Source: DASRHD01 sp035485575 | GTDB lineage: Bacteria; Verrucomicrobiota; Verrucomicrobiia; Opitutales; Opitutaceae | Direction: 5' to 3' | DNA: 64,000 nt | Assembly: GCA_035485575.1 (NCBI GenBank) | Contig: DATHNW010000024.1 | Location: 62,001-126,000 of the forward strand | Shown: one piece after another, positions 53,696-62,609 of the stretch | How the letters are laid out: every line of letters begins with the position of its first letter | Position numbering within the stretch: position 1 is the stretch's first letter | Translations under genes and position numbers: made by a program | The notes under the pieces: generated by a model | The model's database searches: none | The model's input: the letters and a program-made list of their open reading frames with translations, nothing else | Told to the model about the DNA's origin: nothing

Positions 53696-54256
53696 ATGAA
53701 CTTCGATGCGCAGCTCGCCGAAACCCTGAAAACCTTCCAGGCGCTCGCCACCCTCCGCCCGCAGATCGACCGCGCCGGCCAGATGATCCTGTCCACCCTG
53801 CGCGCCGGGAAAAAACTGATTCTCTGCGGCAATGGCGGCAGTGCCGCCGAAGCGCAGCATTTCTCCACCGAGCTGGTCGGCCGCTATGCCAAAAGCCGCC
53901 GCGCGCTTCCGGCCGTTGCACTCACCGCCGACGGCTCACTGCTCACGTGCATCGGCAACGATTTTGGCTATGAAAGTGTCTTCGCCCGTCAGCTGGCCGC
54001 GCTCGCGCAACCGGGCGACCTGCTGGTCGTCCTCACTTCCAGCGGCAACTCGGCCAATATTTTAGCCGCCCTCGCCGAGGCAAAAAAACTCGGTCTCGAC
54101 AGCCTCGCCTTCCTCGGCCGCGGCGGCGGGAAGGCCAAAGGCCTCTCCACCTGCGAGCTCATCGTGCCCGGCACCAGCGGCTCGGCGGCACAGGAGGCGC
54201 ATCTGTTTCTGATCCACCATTTCTGCGAACTGATCGAGGACGCATTCCCGGCGTGA
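53696..54256 (+). CDS. gmhA: sedoheptulose-7-phosphate isomerase (GmhA, SIS domain)
   Basis: Makes D-glycero-D-manno-heptose 7-phosphate, the first step of ADP-heptose synthesis for the LPS inner core; 186 aa, tetrameric SIS-fold. LCGNGGSAAEAQHFSTEL is the family signature, followed by TSSGNSANIL and the GxSGSAAQEAHLFLIHHFCE C-terminal stretch. Together with waaA it indicates heptose-containing LPS. The 152 bp to the divergent cysteine desulfurase gene holds its promoter region. Confidence 0.92.
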   Translation: MNFDAQLAETLKTFQALATLRPQIDRAGQMILSTLRAGKKLILCGNGGSAAEAQHFSTELVGRYAKSRRALPAVALTADGSLLTCIGNDFGYESVFARQLAALAQPGDLLVVLTSSGNSANILAALAEAKKLGLDSLAFLGRGGGKAKGLSTCELIVPGTSGSAAQEAHLFLIHHFCELIEDAFPA

Positions 54257-54313
54257 CGGACCGCCAAATTGGTTCTTGCGACACGGCACGCGCAGCGGTT
54301 CGCTCGCCTTTCC

Positions 54314-54832
54314 ATGAGCACACCCGCCAACGAAAACGCCATCATCAGCACAAGCTACGGGGACATGACACTTGCCTTCTGGCCTGACGTCGCTCCGAAG
54401 ACGATTGAGAACTTCAAGAAGCTCGCAAATTCGGGCTTCTACGACGGCACTGCATTCCACCGCATCATCAAGGGCTTCATGATCCAGGGCGGCTGCCCGA
54501 ACACGAAGGCCGGCGCCAGCGGCATTCCCGGCACGGGCGACGCGGGCTACAAGCTCAAGGCCGAGTTCAATGCCAAGCCCCACGTCCGTGGCGTCATCTC
54601 CATGGCACGCGCGGCTCATCCCGACTCCGCTGGCTGCCAGTTTTTCATCGTGCACGGCGACGCGCGTTTTCTGGACAAGCAGTACACCGCCTTTGGCCAG
54701 CTTGTCGCGGGTGATGACGTGCTGGAACGCATCGCCAGCGTGCCGGTGAAGTCGGGCGGCGGCGGGGAAAAGAGCACGCCCGTCGAGCGCATCGAGGTGA
54801 AAAGCATCCGTTTCGTGCCTGCCGCGGCCTGA
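54314..54832 (+). CDS. cyclophilin-type peptidyl-prolyl cis-trans isomerase
   Basis: A 172-aa PPIase, cytosolic (no signal peptide). Typical motifs are FHRIIKGFMIQGG, the active-site Arg in this segment, AGCQFFI and FGQLVAGDDVLERI. Shorter cyclophilins of this kind help protein folding. It lies 57 bp after gmhA on the same strand and may be co-transcribed. An in-frame ATG at 54269 upstream has no ribosome site and was not used. Confidence 0.93.
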   Translation: MSTPANENAIISTSYGDMTLAFWPDVAPKTIENFKKLANSGFYDGTAFHRIIKGFMIQGGCPNTKAGASGIPGTGDAGYKLKAEFNAKPHVRGVISMARAAHPDSAGCQFFIVHGDARFLDKQYTAFGQLVAGDDVLERIASVPVKSGGGGEKSTPVERIEVKSIRFVPAAA

Positions 54833-54861
54833 GGCGCGGCGAGACGCCGGGCAGGAACCGG

Positions 54862-55404
54862 TTATTTCGAATTTTCTCCGCCCAGCCGCGCCGCGTGTGC
54901 TTTGGCCACGGCGGTGTATTTTTCCGCCCAGCCGCGCAGGCCGGCCTGCTCGTCAGGCGTGAGCTCGCGGATGATTTTCGCCGGCGAACCATACACGAGC
55001 CAACCGGGCGGAACGACCATGCCCTGCGGCACCAGCGAATTGGCGCCGACGATGCTGCGAGCGCCGATGCGGGCGCCATCGAGGAGAGTCGCGCCCATGC
55101 CGATCAGGCACTCGTCTTCGATCACACAAGCATGCACGATGGCCGCGTGGCCGACGGTGCACCACGCGCCGATATAGGCGCCAAAATCATCGGCCAGGTG
55201 AACGACGGCGTTGTCCTGGATATTAGTGCCCTCACCCACGCGGATTTCATTGATGTCACCGCGGAGCACCGCGCCATACCATACGCTGCTTTGCGACCCG
55301 AGGACGACGTCGCCGAGCACCGTCGCACTGGGCGCGATAAAAAGGGCGCGCGCCGTATCCGGCGGTTGTCCCAGGAATTTCTTCAGCCGCTCGTCGAGTG
55401 TCAT
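54862..55404 (-). CDS. gamma-carbonic-anhydrase-like hexapeptide protein
   Basis: A 180-aa left-handed beta-helix protein of the YrdA/CaiE/Cam family. Hexapeptide repeats run through residues about 20-140. Metal-ligand His are visible in VVHLADD, in VGHAAIVHAC, and the Gln-rich NIQDNAV motif. The three-His set of gamma carbonic anhydrases seems complete, so zinc or cobalt binding is likely, though many homologues lack activity. It converges on the cyclophilin gene (29-bp gap). Confidence 0.88.
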   Translation of the reverse strand: MTLDERLKKFLGQPPDTARALFIAPSATVLGDVVLGSQSSVWYGAVLRGDINEIRVGEGTNIQDNAVVHLADDFGAYIGAWCTVGHAAIVHACVIEDECLIGMGATLLDGARIGARSIVGANSLVPQGMVVPPGWLVYGSPAKIIRELTPDEQAGLRGWAEKYTAVAKAHAARLGGENSK

Positions 55405-55425
55405 GGTCGCCGGCCATGCGGCTGG

Positions 55426-55800
55426 CTACTTTTTCTGGTGCCAAGTCCCGTCCGATGTCTGCAGCCACACCCCGGGGGCGGAATTTTCGGCAATCTTATG
55501 GGCCCGTTTCCGGCCAACCTCTTCGGCCGTGGCACCGAACCTTTGCGCGATGTTCGCATAAACCACGGTGCGATCCTGGTTCTCATCGGCCACCAGCTTG
55601 GCCGCCTCGGCATCACCCTCGCCGCGCACTTCAACAAAACCCTGGTTGTTCTCGCCGACCACGCCCCGCGCCTTCAAGGCGTCGAGCGCCGGCAGCCGCT
55701 GTTCCATGCGGGCCCGCACCCCCTCGGCCCGGGTCGTACCGGCCACGGCAAGTGCCATCACGAGAGCGAAGACAAAGCGAAGAAACATCGGCGGCTTCAT
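55426..55800 (-). CDS. ydbL: YdbL/DUF1318 family periplasmic protein
   Basis: A 124-aa exported protein. Residues 1-25 are a signal peptide (FLRFVFALVMALAVAGTTRA). The mature region matches DUF1318: LKARGVVGENNQGFVEV, LVADENQDRTVVYANIAQRFGATAEEVG and NSAPGVWLQ. In E. coli, YdbL modulates the YdbH-YnbE intermembrane bridge. Here its start codon overlaps the YnbE stop codon by 4 bp (ATGA), so the two are translationally coupled. Confidence 0.85.
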   Translation of the reverse strand: MKPPMFLRFVFALVMALAVAGTTRAEGVRARMEQRLPALDALKARGVVGENNQGFVEVRGEGDAEAAKLVADENQDRTVVYANIAQRFGATAEEVGRKRAHKIAENSAPGVWLQTSDGTWHQKK

Positions 55801-56009
55801 GGCGTGGAGGACGCGGGCTGGGCGTCGGGGTTGATGGTGGTGGATTTCTTGTCGAGATCGCCGAAGTAATCGTCGAGCGCCTTGTCGACCTTCACGTTCA
55901 CATCGACCGTGACGTGGATGGGTTTGACCTCGATGGGGTCGGTTGTGACATGCACACAGCCGGCCATCGCGAATATCGTCAGAAACGGAGCGAGCAGACG
56001 GCGTTTCAT
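55797..56009 (-). CDS. ynbE: YnbE-like outer-membrane lipoprotein
   Basis: A 70-aa lipoprotein. Lipobox ends FAMAGC at Cys18. The short mature part has PIHVTVDVNVKVDKALDDYF, close to the E. coli YnbE segment. It is thought to extend a beta-strand stack with YdbH to bridge inner and outer membranes. Gene order ydbH-ynbE-ydbL matches E. coli; it starts 46 bp after ydbH and overlaps ydbL. Confidence 0.85.
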   Translation of the reverse strand: MKRRLLAPFLTIFAMAGCVHVTTDPIEVKPIHVTVDVNVKVDKALDDYFGDLDKKSTTINPDAQPASSTP

Positions 56010-56055
56010 TTTTTGAAAAATTGCGTGATTGATCGGCCCAAGACAACCCCTCATT

Positions 56056-57261
56056 TCAGCGTCCGCGCTGCATGCTGAGATAGCGCTGGATGGCCTGCTG
56101 CAGCGGTCCGTCGACATTGATGTCCAGCACGATCGGCGCAGGCCGCTTCGCGTCGGTCGAGTCGCCCTCCAATTGCACATGGACCGTGCGCTCGGCGGTT
56201 TCACCCTCCGGATAAAAATCCACTTGAAGCTTTTTCACCAGCATCGGCAGCTTTCCCAGTTCAATCGGTTCGAAGCCGGTATAAATGCCGCGGACATTCA
56301 CGGGCAAATATGATGTGAACAACCCCGGCGTTGGTTGAAAAAGAACCCGGGCCAACTCCCCTCCGTTCAGGGCCAAAGTACCGCATCCCAGCCGCAGCCC
56401 GTCGGGATCGAGACGCAGCATAAGCTGTCCGCTCATCCGGCCCGAGGCCTCGTGCATGCGAATTTGCTGGGGATCCGCAAAAGCACGAACCTGCGCCAGA
56501 TCGAGGTCGGTGCCATGCACGATAAACGCAGCCGCCATCTGCGCGGGTGTGAAAGCAAAGGGTTCCGCGGAAAGTTTTCCGCCAAAGCCCGCCGCCCCGG
56601 CTTCCGCCACGCGCACCTCACCACCGGGGGCGAGCTCGAAGGAGACTTTCAAGTCGTGTAATTCCGCACCTGCCGCGGTGACCGTTTGCAACGTCAATTC
56701 CTGACCCGGTTCGGCCCGCAATGACTGCAGGCCCGCCAGCACCAGCTGCAGCGTCATGCCCTCGCAGAAAATTTTCTTTTTATCGTTACGTAGTTCGCCG
56801 TCCGCAAGAGCCAGCGTGGCTGTGCCATCGATGATGCCGCCCCGCAGCATGCCATGGCCCGCAACGGTGAGCACGCCGCTTCCCTGCCAGCCGGAAAGCG
56901 CCGGAAATTTTGCCGCCAGCAGGGCCAGCCATGGCGCAAGGTCGAGCCGGCATGCATCCACCTGCCATTCGCCGTTGCCAGTGCCGGTCATGATGCGCGC
57001 ATGGGCCTGCAGGTGTCCGCCGGAACCATTGGCGGAAATCTCGAAGGCCAGTTCGCCCTCACCAGCCGGCTGCGCAACGACGCGCCAAGCCAGCGTCGGG
57101 CCCGACGCATCAAGCCGCGTGGATCCCGACAGAGTGCCGCGCATCATCGGCCAGGGCCATGACAGACCGGCGCCATGCACCGCGCCGCACAGCAGCACGC
57201 TCGACAAGACCAGACTGGGGACAAAACTCCGCACGCGGACAGGATTCTGGATTTTCCGCAC
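56056..57261 (-). CDS. YdbH-like intermembrane lipid-transport protein, short form
   Basis: A 401-aa protein with an N-terminal membrane anchor or signal (residues about 12-31, SFVPSLVLSSVLLCGAV), followed by beta-strand-rich sequence. The C-terminal part (DPDGLRLGCGTLALNGGELARVLF, then LPVNVRGIYTGFEPIELGKLPMLVKKLQ) matches the end of YdbH/AsmA-like proteins. E. coli YdbH is about 880 aa, so the N-terminal half is absent. It is the first gene of the ydbH-ynbE-ydbL set. The symbol is left blank because of the length difference. Confidence 0.75.
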   Translation of the reverse strand: MRKIQNPVRVRSFVPSLVLSSVLLCGAVHGAGLSWPWPMMRGTLSGSTRLDASGPTLAWRVVAQPAGEGELAFEISANGSGGHLQAHARIMTGTGNGEWQVDACRLDLAPWLALLAAKFPALSGWQGSGVLTVAGHGMLRGGIIDGTATLALADGELRNDKKKIFCEGMTLQLVLAGLQSLRAEPGQELTLQTVTAAGAELHDLKVSFELAPGGEVRVAEAGAAGFGGKLSAEPFAFTPAQMAAAFIVHGTDLDLAQVRAFADPQQIRMHEASGRMSGQLMLRLDPDGLRLGCGTLALNGGELARVLFQPTPGLFTSYLPVNVRGIYTGFEPIELGKLPMLVKKLQVDFYPEGETAERTVHVQLEGDSTDAKRPAPIVLDINVDGPLQQAIQRYLSMQRGR

Positions 57262-57358
57262 GGTGGCTAGTTTTCTTGTGGTTGCACGGGCTCTTCCTCA
57301 CGGGCAGATTCGTCACCCGGTGGAACCGTCCCCCAAACCCACGGTCTGCCGTCCCCCC

Positions 57359-57766
57359 ATGAATGCGATCCAACCCCCCGTCTTCCTCCGCAAGCTGCTT
57401 TTTTCCGGCGCGTTACTCCTTGTGCTGGGAGCATTTTCATCGTGCACCAGCGTGCAGGTGACCGGTGACGACAAGGTCATTGGTGAATACAAGATCGGCT
57501 ATCTTTATGTGAAGCCGACCCAGCCGCTCGACAGGGTGCGGGAAGCGACGAAGAAGGCATTCAAGGACCTAGGTTACCTGCAAGTCGGCGACGACGAGGC
57601 GACGCCCGGAGAAACCGAGCTGCAGGCCCGCGATTCACACGACACGCTGATCACGGTGAAATTGAAAGATTTTACCGCCTACACCAACGTGAAAATCCAC
57701 TGTGGTGTGATGGGCGACCTCGCCCACTCGCAGCAGATTTACCAGGCCATCGAACGGCATTTTTGA
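57359..57766 (+). CDS. small lipoprotein, DUF3568-like
   Basis: A 135-aa exported lipoprotein. A signal peptide with lipobox LGAFSSC (Cys29) precedes a mature domain with VIGEYKIGYLYVKPTQPLDRVREATKKAFKDLGY, resembling DUF3568. The C-terminus has a central helix and ends AIERHF. No function is known. It converges on glgP with 15 bp between stops and no terminator visible. Confidence 0.8.
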   Translation: MNAIQPPVFLRKLLFSGALLLVLGAFSSCTSVQVTGDDKVIGEYKIGYLYVKPTQPLDRVREATKKAFKDLGYLQVGDDEATPGETELQARDSHDTLITVKLKDFTAYTNVKIHCGVMGDLAHSQQIYQAIERHF

Positions 57767-57781
57767 CGCGCTGGCACCGGG

Positions 57782-60313
57782 TCAAACCGGCAGCGGCGGC
57801 AGGTTCCAGATATCCCGCGCATATTCGCGGATGGTGCGGTCGCTGGAGAATTTGCCCACACGGGCGGTGTTGAGCAGGGCCATGCGCGCCCACTTCGCCT
57901 TGTCGCGATAGGCGGCGTCCACGCGCGCCTGGCAGTCGCTGTAGGCGCGGAAGTCGGCCAGCACCATGAAGGGGTCGCCGCCCTTGAGGAGGCTGTCGTG
58001 CACGAGCGAGAAGGCCGGGCCTTCCTGCGGCGTGAAGTAATTCGAGCCGAGCCAGTCCACCACGACGCGCAGCTCTTCGTCGCGGTTGTAGAAATCCCAT
58101 GGATTGTAACCGCGGGCGGCAAGCGCGCCGACTTCATCAGCGGTGAGGCCGAAGATGAAAATATTCTCGTCACCCACCTCCTCGCGGATCTCGACGTTGG
58201 CGCCGTCGAGCGTGCCGATGGTCAGCGCGCCGTTGAGCGCGAGCTTCATGTTGCCGGTGCCGGAGGCTTCCTTGCCGGCGGTGGATATCTGCTCGGACAG
58301 GTCGGCAGCCGGGATGATTTTCTCCGCCAGCGAGACCCGGTAGTTGGGCAGGAAGGCGACCTTGAGCTTTCCGCCGATGCGTTCGTCAGCATTGATTTTT
58401 GCGCCGACGACGTTGATGGCAAAGATGATGTTTTTCGCGAGGTCGTAGCCGGGCGCGGCCTTGGCGGCGAAAACGAAAACGCGCGGGACGATGTCCAGGG
58501 ACGGATTCTGCAGGAGGCGGCGGTAGAGGGCCATGATGTGCAGCAGGTTGAGGTGCTGCCGCTTGTATTCGTGCAGGCGCTTGATCTGCACGTCGAAGAG
58601 CGCATCGGGTGAGACCGTGAGGCCGCACTCGCGCTGGATGAGTGCGGCCAGGTCCACCTTGTTGGCATGCTTCACCGCCATGAACTCGCCCAGGAAGGCG
58701 GGGTTATCGGCAAATTTTTCGAGGCCACGAAGCTGGTCGAGATCGCGGATCCACGTGTCACCGATTTTCCCGGTGATGAGCGAGGCAAGGCGCGGGTTGC
58801 TCTTGAGGAGCCAGCGGCGCGGCGTGATGCCGTTGGTCTTGTTTTGGAATTTGCCCGGGTAGAGTTCGTTGAACTCGGGGAAAAGGTGCTTCTTGAGCAG
58901 CTCGGTGTGAAGCGCAGCGACGCCGTTGACGGTGTGCGAACCGACCACGGCGAGATTCGCCATGCGGATGAGCTTCGCGCCGTTTTCCTCGACGAGCGAG
59001 CAGACGCGCTTCTTGGCGTCGTCGCGCGGCCACTTGAGCTCGACCTGCTGAAGCAGCCGCGAGTTGATCTCGTAGATGATCTGGAGATGGCGGGGGAGAA
59101 CGCGCTCAAAAAGCGCGGCGCTCCATTTCTCCAGCGCCTCGGGCAGCAGCGTGTGGTTGGTGTAGGCGAAGACCTTGTTGGCAATGCCCCACGCGGCGTC
59201 CCACGGCATGTTCTGCTCGTCGACGAGGATGCGCATGAGCTCGGCGATGGCGATGGCGGGATGGGTGTCGTTGAGCTGCACGGCGACCTTGCCGGCAAAA
59301 TTGTCCCAGGAATTGCCGGAATGGCGGAAATGGCGGCGGATGATGTCGCGCAGCGAACAGGTGACGAAAAAGTACTGCTGCACAAGGCGCAGCTCCTTGC
59401 CGTTCTCCGTCTTGTCGTTCGGGTAAAGAACCTTGGAGACCGTCTCGCCCAGCACCTTGTCGTGCACCGCGTCGATGTAACCGCCGCGGTTGAAGGCGGC
59501 GAGGTCGAACTCCTCCGTGGACTTGGAGGTCCAGAGCCGGAGCAGGTTGACCGTCGTGGTGCCGTAGCCGGCGGTAGGGATGTCGCAGGGCACGCCAAGG
59601 ATCCGCTTCGTGTCCACCCAGCGCGGCCGATAGTTGCCATGATCGTCGAAGACATTTTCGATGCGGCCGAAAAGCTGGACCTCCTGCGTGTATTCGGCGC
59701 GGAGCACCTCCCACGGATCGCCGAAAATCATCCAGTTGTCGGGATACTCGACCTGCTGTCCACCGACAAACTGCTGCTTGAAAAGGCCGAATTCGTAGTG
59801 GATGCCATAGCCGAGCGCCGGGTAATCGAGCGTCGCAAGCGAATCGAGAAAACAGGCGGCCAGCCGGCCGAGTCCGCCGTTGCCGAGCCCCATGTCCACC
59901 TCGGCCTCGCGGATGGCCTCGAAATCCTGCCCGAGGGACGCCAGGGCCTTGCGCGCCGTCTCGAAAAGGCCGGTGGCGAGAAGGTTGTTGCCGAAAAGCC
60001 GCCCCATGAGGTATTCGAGCGAAAAGTAATAAAGGCGGCGGACGTTCTGCAGGTTGTGCACGGCCTGCGTGGCGATCATGCGTTCGTGGATGTGGTCGCG
60101 GGCGGCCAGCGCGGTGGCCACCCACCAGTCGCGCGGCGTGGCCACACTGGCGTGGCGGGCCAGCGTGGAAACCAGATGCCGCAGGATAAGCGAACGCAGG
60201 ACGACCTCGGGCGAATCGCCATGCAGGCTGCCGTAAGGCATAACGGGTGGGACTTCTTCTGCGGAAGGTTTCGCAGCACTGGATTTCCCGGATTTGGCGG
60301 CAGGCGAGGACAT
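57782..60313 (-). CDS. glgP: glycogen/starch phosphorylase
   Basis: PLP enzyme releasing glucose-1-phosphate from alpha-1,4-glucans; 843 aa, GT35 family. An N-terminal YFSLEYLMGR and GNGGLGRLAACFLDS motif, EYPDNWMIFGDPWEV, RVFVFAAKAAPGYDLAK and the PLP Lys in GTGNMKLALNG are intact. Length fits (about 800-850 aa). No glgA, glgB or glgC is adjacent, so glycogen genes are dispersed. mutL is 42 bp upstream on the same strand. Confidence 0.95.
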   Translation of the reverse strand: MSSPAAKSGKSSAAKPSAEEVPPVMPYGSLHGDSPEVVLRSLILRHLVSTLARHASVATPRDWWVATALAARDHIHERMIATQAVHNLQNVRRLYYFSLEYLMGRLFGNNLLATGLFETARKALASLGQDFEAIREAEVDMGLGNGGLGRLAACFLDSLATLDYPALGYGIHYEFGLFKQQFVGGQQVEYPDNWMIFGDPWEVLRAEYTQEVQLFGRIENVFDDHGNYRPRWVDTKRILGVPCDIPTAGYGTTTVNLLRLWTSKSTEEFDLAAFNRGGYIDAVHDKVLGETVSKVLYPNDKTENGKELRLVQQYFFVTCSLRDIIRRHFRHSGNSWDNFAGKVAVQLNDTHPAIAIAELMRILVDEQNMPWDAAWGIANKVFAYTNHTLLPEALEKWSAALFERVLPRHLQIIYEINSRLLQQVELKWPRDDAKKRVCSLVEENGAKLIRMANLAVVGSHTVNGVAALHTELLKKHLFPEFNELYPGKFQNKTNGITPRRWLLKSNPRLASLITGKIGDTWIRDLDQLRGLEKFADNPAFLGEFMAVKHANKVDLAALIQRECGLTVSPDALFDVQIKRLHEYKRQHLNLLHIMALYRRLLQNPSLDIVPRVFVFAAKAAPGYDLAKNIIFAINVVGAKINADERIGGKLKVAFLPNYRVSLAEKIIPAADLSEQISTAGKEASGTGNMKLALNGALTIGTLDGANVEIREEVGDENIFIFGLTADEVGALAARGYNPWDFYNRDEELRVVVDWLGSNYFTPQEGPAFSLVHDSLLKGGDPFMVLADFRAYSDCQARVDAAYRDKAKWARMALLNTARVGKFSSDRTIREYARDIWNLPPLPV

Positions 60314-60355
60314 GGATGTAAACCTAACCAAGATTCGTGCCAGTGGCGGGCTTGG

Positions 60356-62137
60356 TCACGCTAATTTTTGAAACCGTCGCGCCAGCTCGCCGTGGTTCAG
60401 CTCGACGTAGGTCGGCCGGCCGGCCGGGCTGGTGAGCGGCGTGCGAGTGGCAAAAAGCTGCACGACGAGCGCCCGCGACTCGGCTTCGCCTGCCATGGCC
60501 GGCAGGCGGATGGCCTTCGCCGCCGCGAGGCGGGCGAGCTCCTCGCGCGCGAGGTCGAGGTCCTTTTCCTGCAGGCGGCCGTCGCGAAACGCGCCGAGCA
60601 GGTCGCGCAGGAACGGCTCGGCGCCAGCCGGCTCGAGCCAGTCGGGCACGGCCTCGATGCGGAAAAAATTGCGGCCAAACTCGGCGATTTCAAAGCCGTG
60701 GGCGTGCAGAAACTCCCGCCGGTCAAGCAGCAATGCGGTGGAAATGGGATCCAGCTCAACCGGCACAGGCAGGAGCAGCCGCTGGCTGGTCAGCGAACCG
60801 TCGCGAAACTGCGCCTGCAGGCGCTCGAACCACACCCGCTCGTGCGCGGCACGGCGGTCGAGTAACACGAGGCCGGCGGGCGTCTCGAAAAGCGTGTAGG
60901 CGCCATGGGCGAGGCCGAGAAAGCGCCATGGCAGGCTTTCGATTTTCGGCGCCGGGCCTTCGCCAGGCAACGGGGCCGAAGCCCGGGCCAGGGACGGCGA
61001 AGGGGCCGGCGCGAGCGGCATGTCACGCCGGGGCAACACGGCGATGGCCGCCTGGTGCGGAGCCCCGGCCCTGCTCCCGCCTCCGGCCATGACCGGAGGA
61101 ACCTCCGGTGCGGCCGGCGGAGAAGTGGTCACCGGCGCGCTGGCGGCGCCGAGTTCACGCAGCCGTTGCAGCACGGCGCGGATGACAAAGCCGCGCACGG
61201 CCGGTTCGCTGCGGAAGCGGACTTCGCGCTTGGCCGGATGCACGTTGACGTCGACGGCAGCGGGATCGCATTCAAAGAAAATGAACGCCAAAGGATAGCG
61301 GCCCTTGGGCAGCGACTCATGGTAGCTCTCGATGAGTGCGTAGTTGAGCGTACGACTGTCCACCGGGCGCGCATTGACGAAGACGATCATCTCATGCCGG
61401 GTGGCGCGGCCCGGGCCGGGCCGGCCGATCAAGCCGCCCAGCCGCATATCCTGCTCGGTCGCGTCGAGGGGCAGCAGCGCCTCGGCGGTCTGCCGGCCGA
61501 AGATCTCCGCCACGCGCTCAGCCAGCGTCGCACACTCGGGCGAACGGAAAACCACGCGGCCGTCCTCGATGAGCGTGAATGAGACGCGCGGGCTGGCCAG
61601 CGCATATAGCCGCACGCACTGGATGATATGCGCGCTTTCGGTGGCGTCGCTTTTCAGGAATTTCCGGCGCGCAGGCACCGAATTGAAAAGCTGCGCAACC
61701 TCGATGCCCGTACCCACCGGCCGGCCGCAATCGCGCACGTGGACGATCCTGCCGCCGTTGACAAGGATTTCAGTGCCGGCCTCGGCGCCGGCGGCGCGCG
61801 TCTGCAGTGTGAACCGCGACACGCTGGCGATGGACGGCAGCGCCTCGCCGCGGAAGCCGTAGGTCGCGAGTCGGTCGAGGTCGGCAGCCTCGGCGATCTT
61901 GCTCGTGGCGTGGCGCTCGAGCGAGAGCAGCGCGTCGTCGCGGGTCATGCCCTGGCCGTTGTCCTCGACGCGGATGAGCGCGCGCCCGCCGGAGCGGAAC
62001 TCGACCTCGACGCGCGTGGCACCGGCATCGAGGGCGTTTTCCACGAGTTCCTTCACGACGGCAGCCGGGCGTTCGATGACCTCGCCAGCGGCAATCTGGT
62101 TGGCCACGCGGTCGGAAAGGATGCGGATGTTGGGCAT
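60356..62137 (-). CDS. mutL: DNA mismatch repair protein MutL
   Basis: GHKL ATPase of mismatch repair, 593 aa. N-terminal ATPase motifs IAAGEVIERP, ELVENALDAGAT, DNGQGM, GFRGEALPSIASVS are intact. A Pro/Ala/Ser linker (about 335-420) leads to the C-terminal domain. There the endonuclease motif DQHA(X2)E(X4)E appears as DRRAAHERVWFE: the QH pair is RR while the D, A and both E remain, and the CPHGRP end motif reads SPAGRP. Endonuclease activity is therefore uncertain. No mutS is adjacent. Confidence 0.94.
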   Translation of the reverse strand: MPNIRILSDRVANQIAAGEVIERPAAVVKELVENALDAGATRVEVEFRSGGRALIRVEDNGQGMTRDDALLSLERHATSKIAEAADLDRLATYGFRGEALPSIASVSRFTLQTRAAGAEAGTEILVNGGRIVHVRDCGRPVGTGIEVAQLFNSVPARRKFLKSDATESAHIIQCVRLYALASPRVSFTLIEDGRVVFRSPECATLAERVAEIFGRQTAEALLPLDATEQDMRLGGLIGRPGPGRATRHEMIVFVNARPVDSRTLNYALIESYHESLPKGRYPLAFIFFECDPAAVDVNVHPAKREVRFRSEPAVRGFVIRAVLQRLRELGAASAPVTTSPPAAPEVPPVMAGGGSRAGAPHQAAIAVLPRRDMPLAPAPSPSLARASAPLPGEGPAPKIESLPWRFLGLAHGAYTLFETPAGLVLLDRRAAHERVWFERLQAQFRDGSLTSQRLLLPVPVELDPISTALLLDRREFLHAHGFEIAEFGRNFFRIEAVPDWLEPAGAEPFLRDLLGAFRDGRLQEKDLDLAREELARLAAAKAIRLPAMAGEAESRALVVQLFATRTPLTSPAGRPTYVELNHGELARRFQKLA

Positions 62138-62186
62138 CTGATCTCCTGACAAAATCGCGGAAACGCGGAAAAACGGAAGCGCTGAA

Positions 62187-62561
62187 TTAACCGGAGAGAA
62201 CCACGCGCCGGATTTCGAGCGTGGGCTTGGCAAAATTCAATACCAGCGCCAGTTGGAGTCCGGTGGCTTTGAGATAAGAACGCGCCGTGGCAAGATGAAC
62301 GTCCTCAATCTCTTTACAGGCCTTGAGTTCGACAACGACTCGAGACTCAATCAACAAATCCAACCGATGTTCTCCGACAGGCTTTTGTTCGTAGAGCACC
62401 ACTATGATTTTCTGTCGTTCAAAAGAAAATCCCGCCTTTACCAATTCAATCGCCAGCGCTTCCTCATAAACCTTTTCAAGGAATCCGGGCCCAAGCGCCC
62501 GGTGCACACGGAGACCGCAGCCGATGATCTGTTCCGGCAGCTCCGCCTGGATCAATTGCAT
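62187..62561 (-). CDS. GxxExxY family protein, low GC
   Basis: A 124-aa protein of the GxxExxY family (PF13366-like). The name-giving motif is GPGFLEKVYEEAL (residues about 24-36); a PD-(D/E)XK-like RLDLLIESRVVVELKA pattern follows. The function of the family is unknown; a nuclease-like fold has been suggested. GC in much of the gene is about 42-50%, against about 65% for mutL and argH on either side, indicating acquisition. It stands between the two housekeeping genes on the same strand. Confidence 0.88.
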   Translation of the reverse strand: MQLIQAELPEQIIGCGLRVHRALGPGFLEKVYEEALAIELVKAGFSFERQKIIVVLYEQKPVGEHRLDLLIESRVVVELKACKEIEDVHLATARSYLKATGLQLALVLNFAKPTLEIRRVVLSG

Positions 62562-62609
62562 CGGCTTGTTTTCGTGTTTCAGCCCTTCCGTGGTTCCGCG
62601 ATTATGATT

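Noticed and set aside
58667..60364. 565-codon plus-strand open frame over glgP
   Set aside because: Mirror of the phosphorylase gene; no independent signal peptide, motif or ribosome site.
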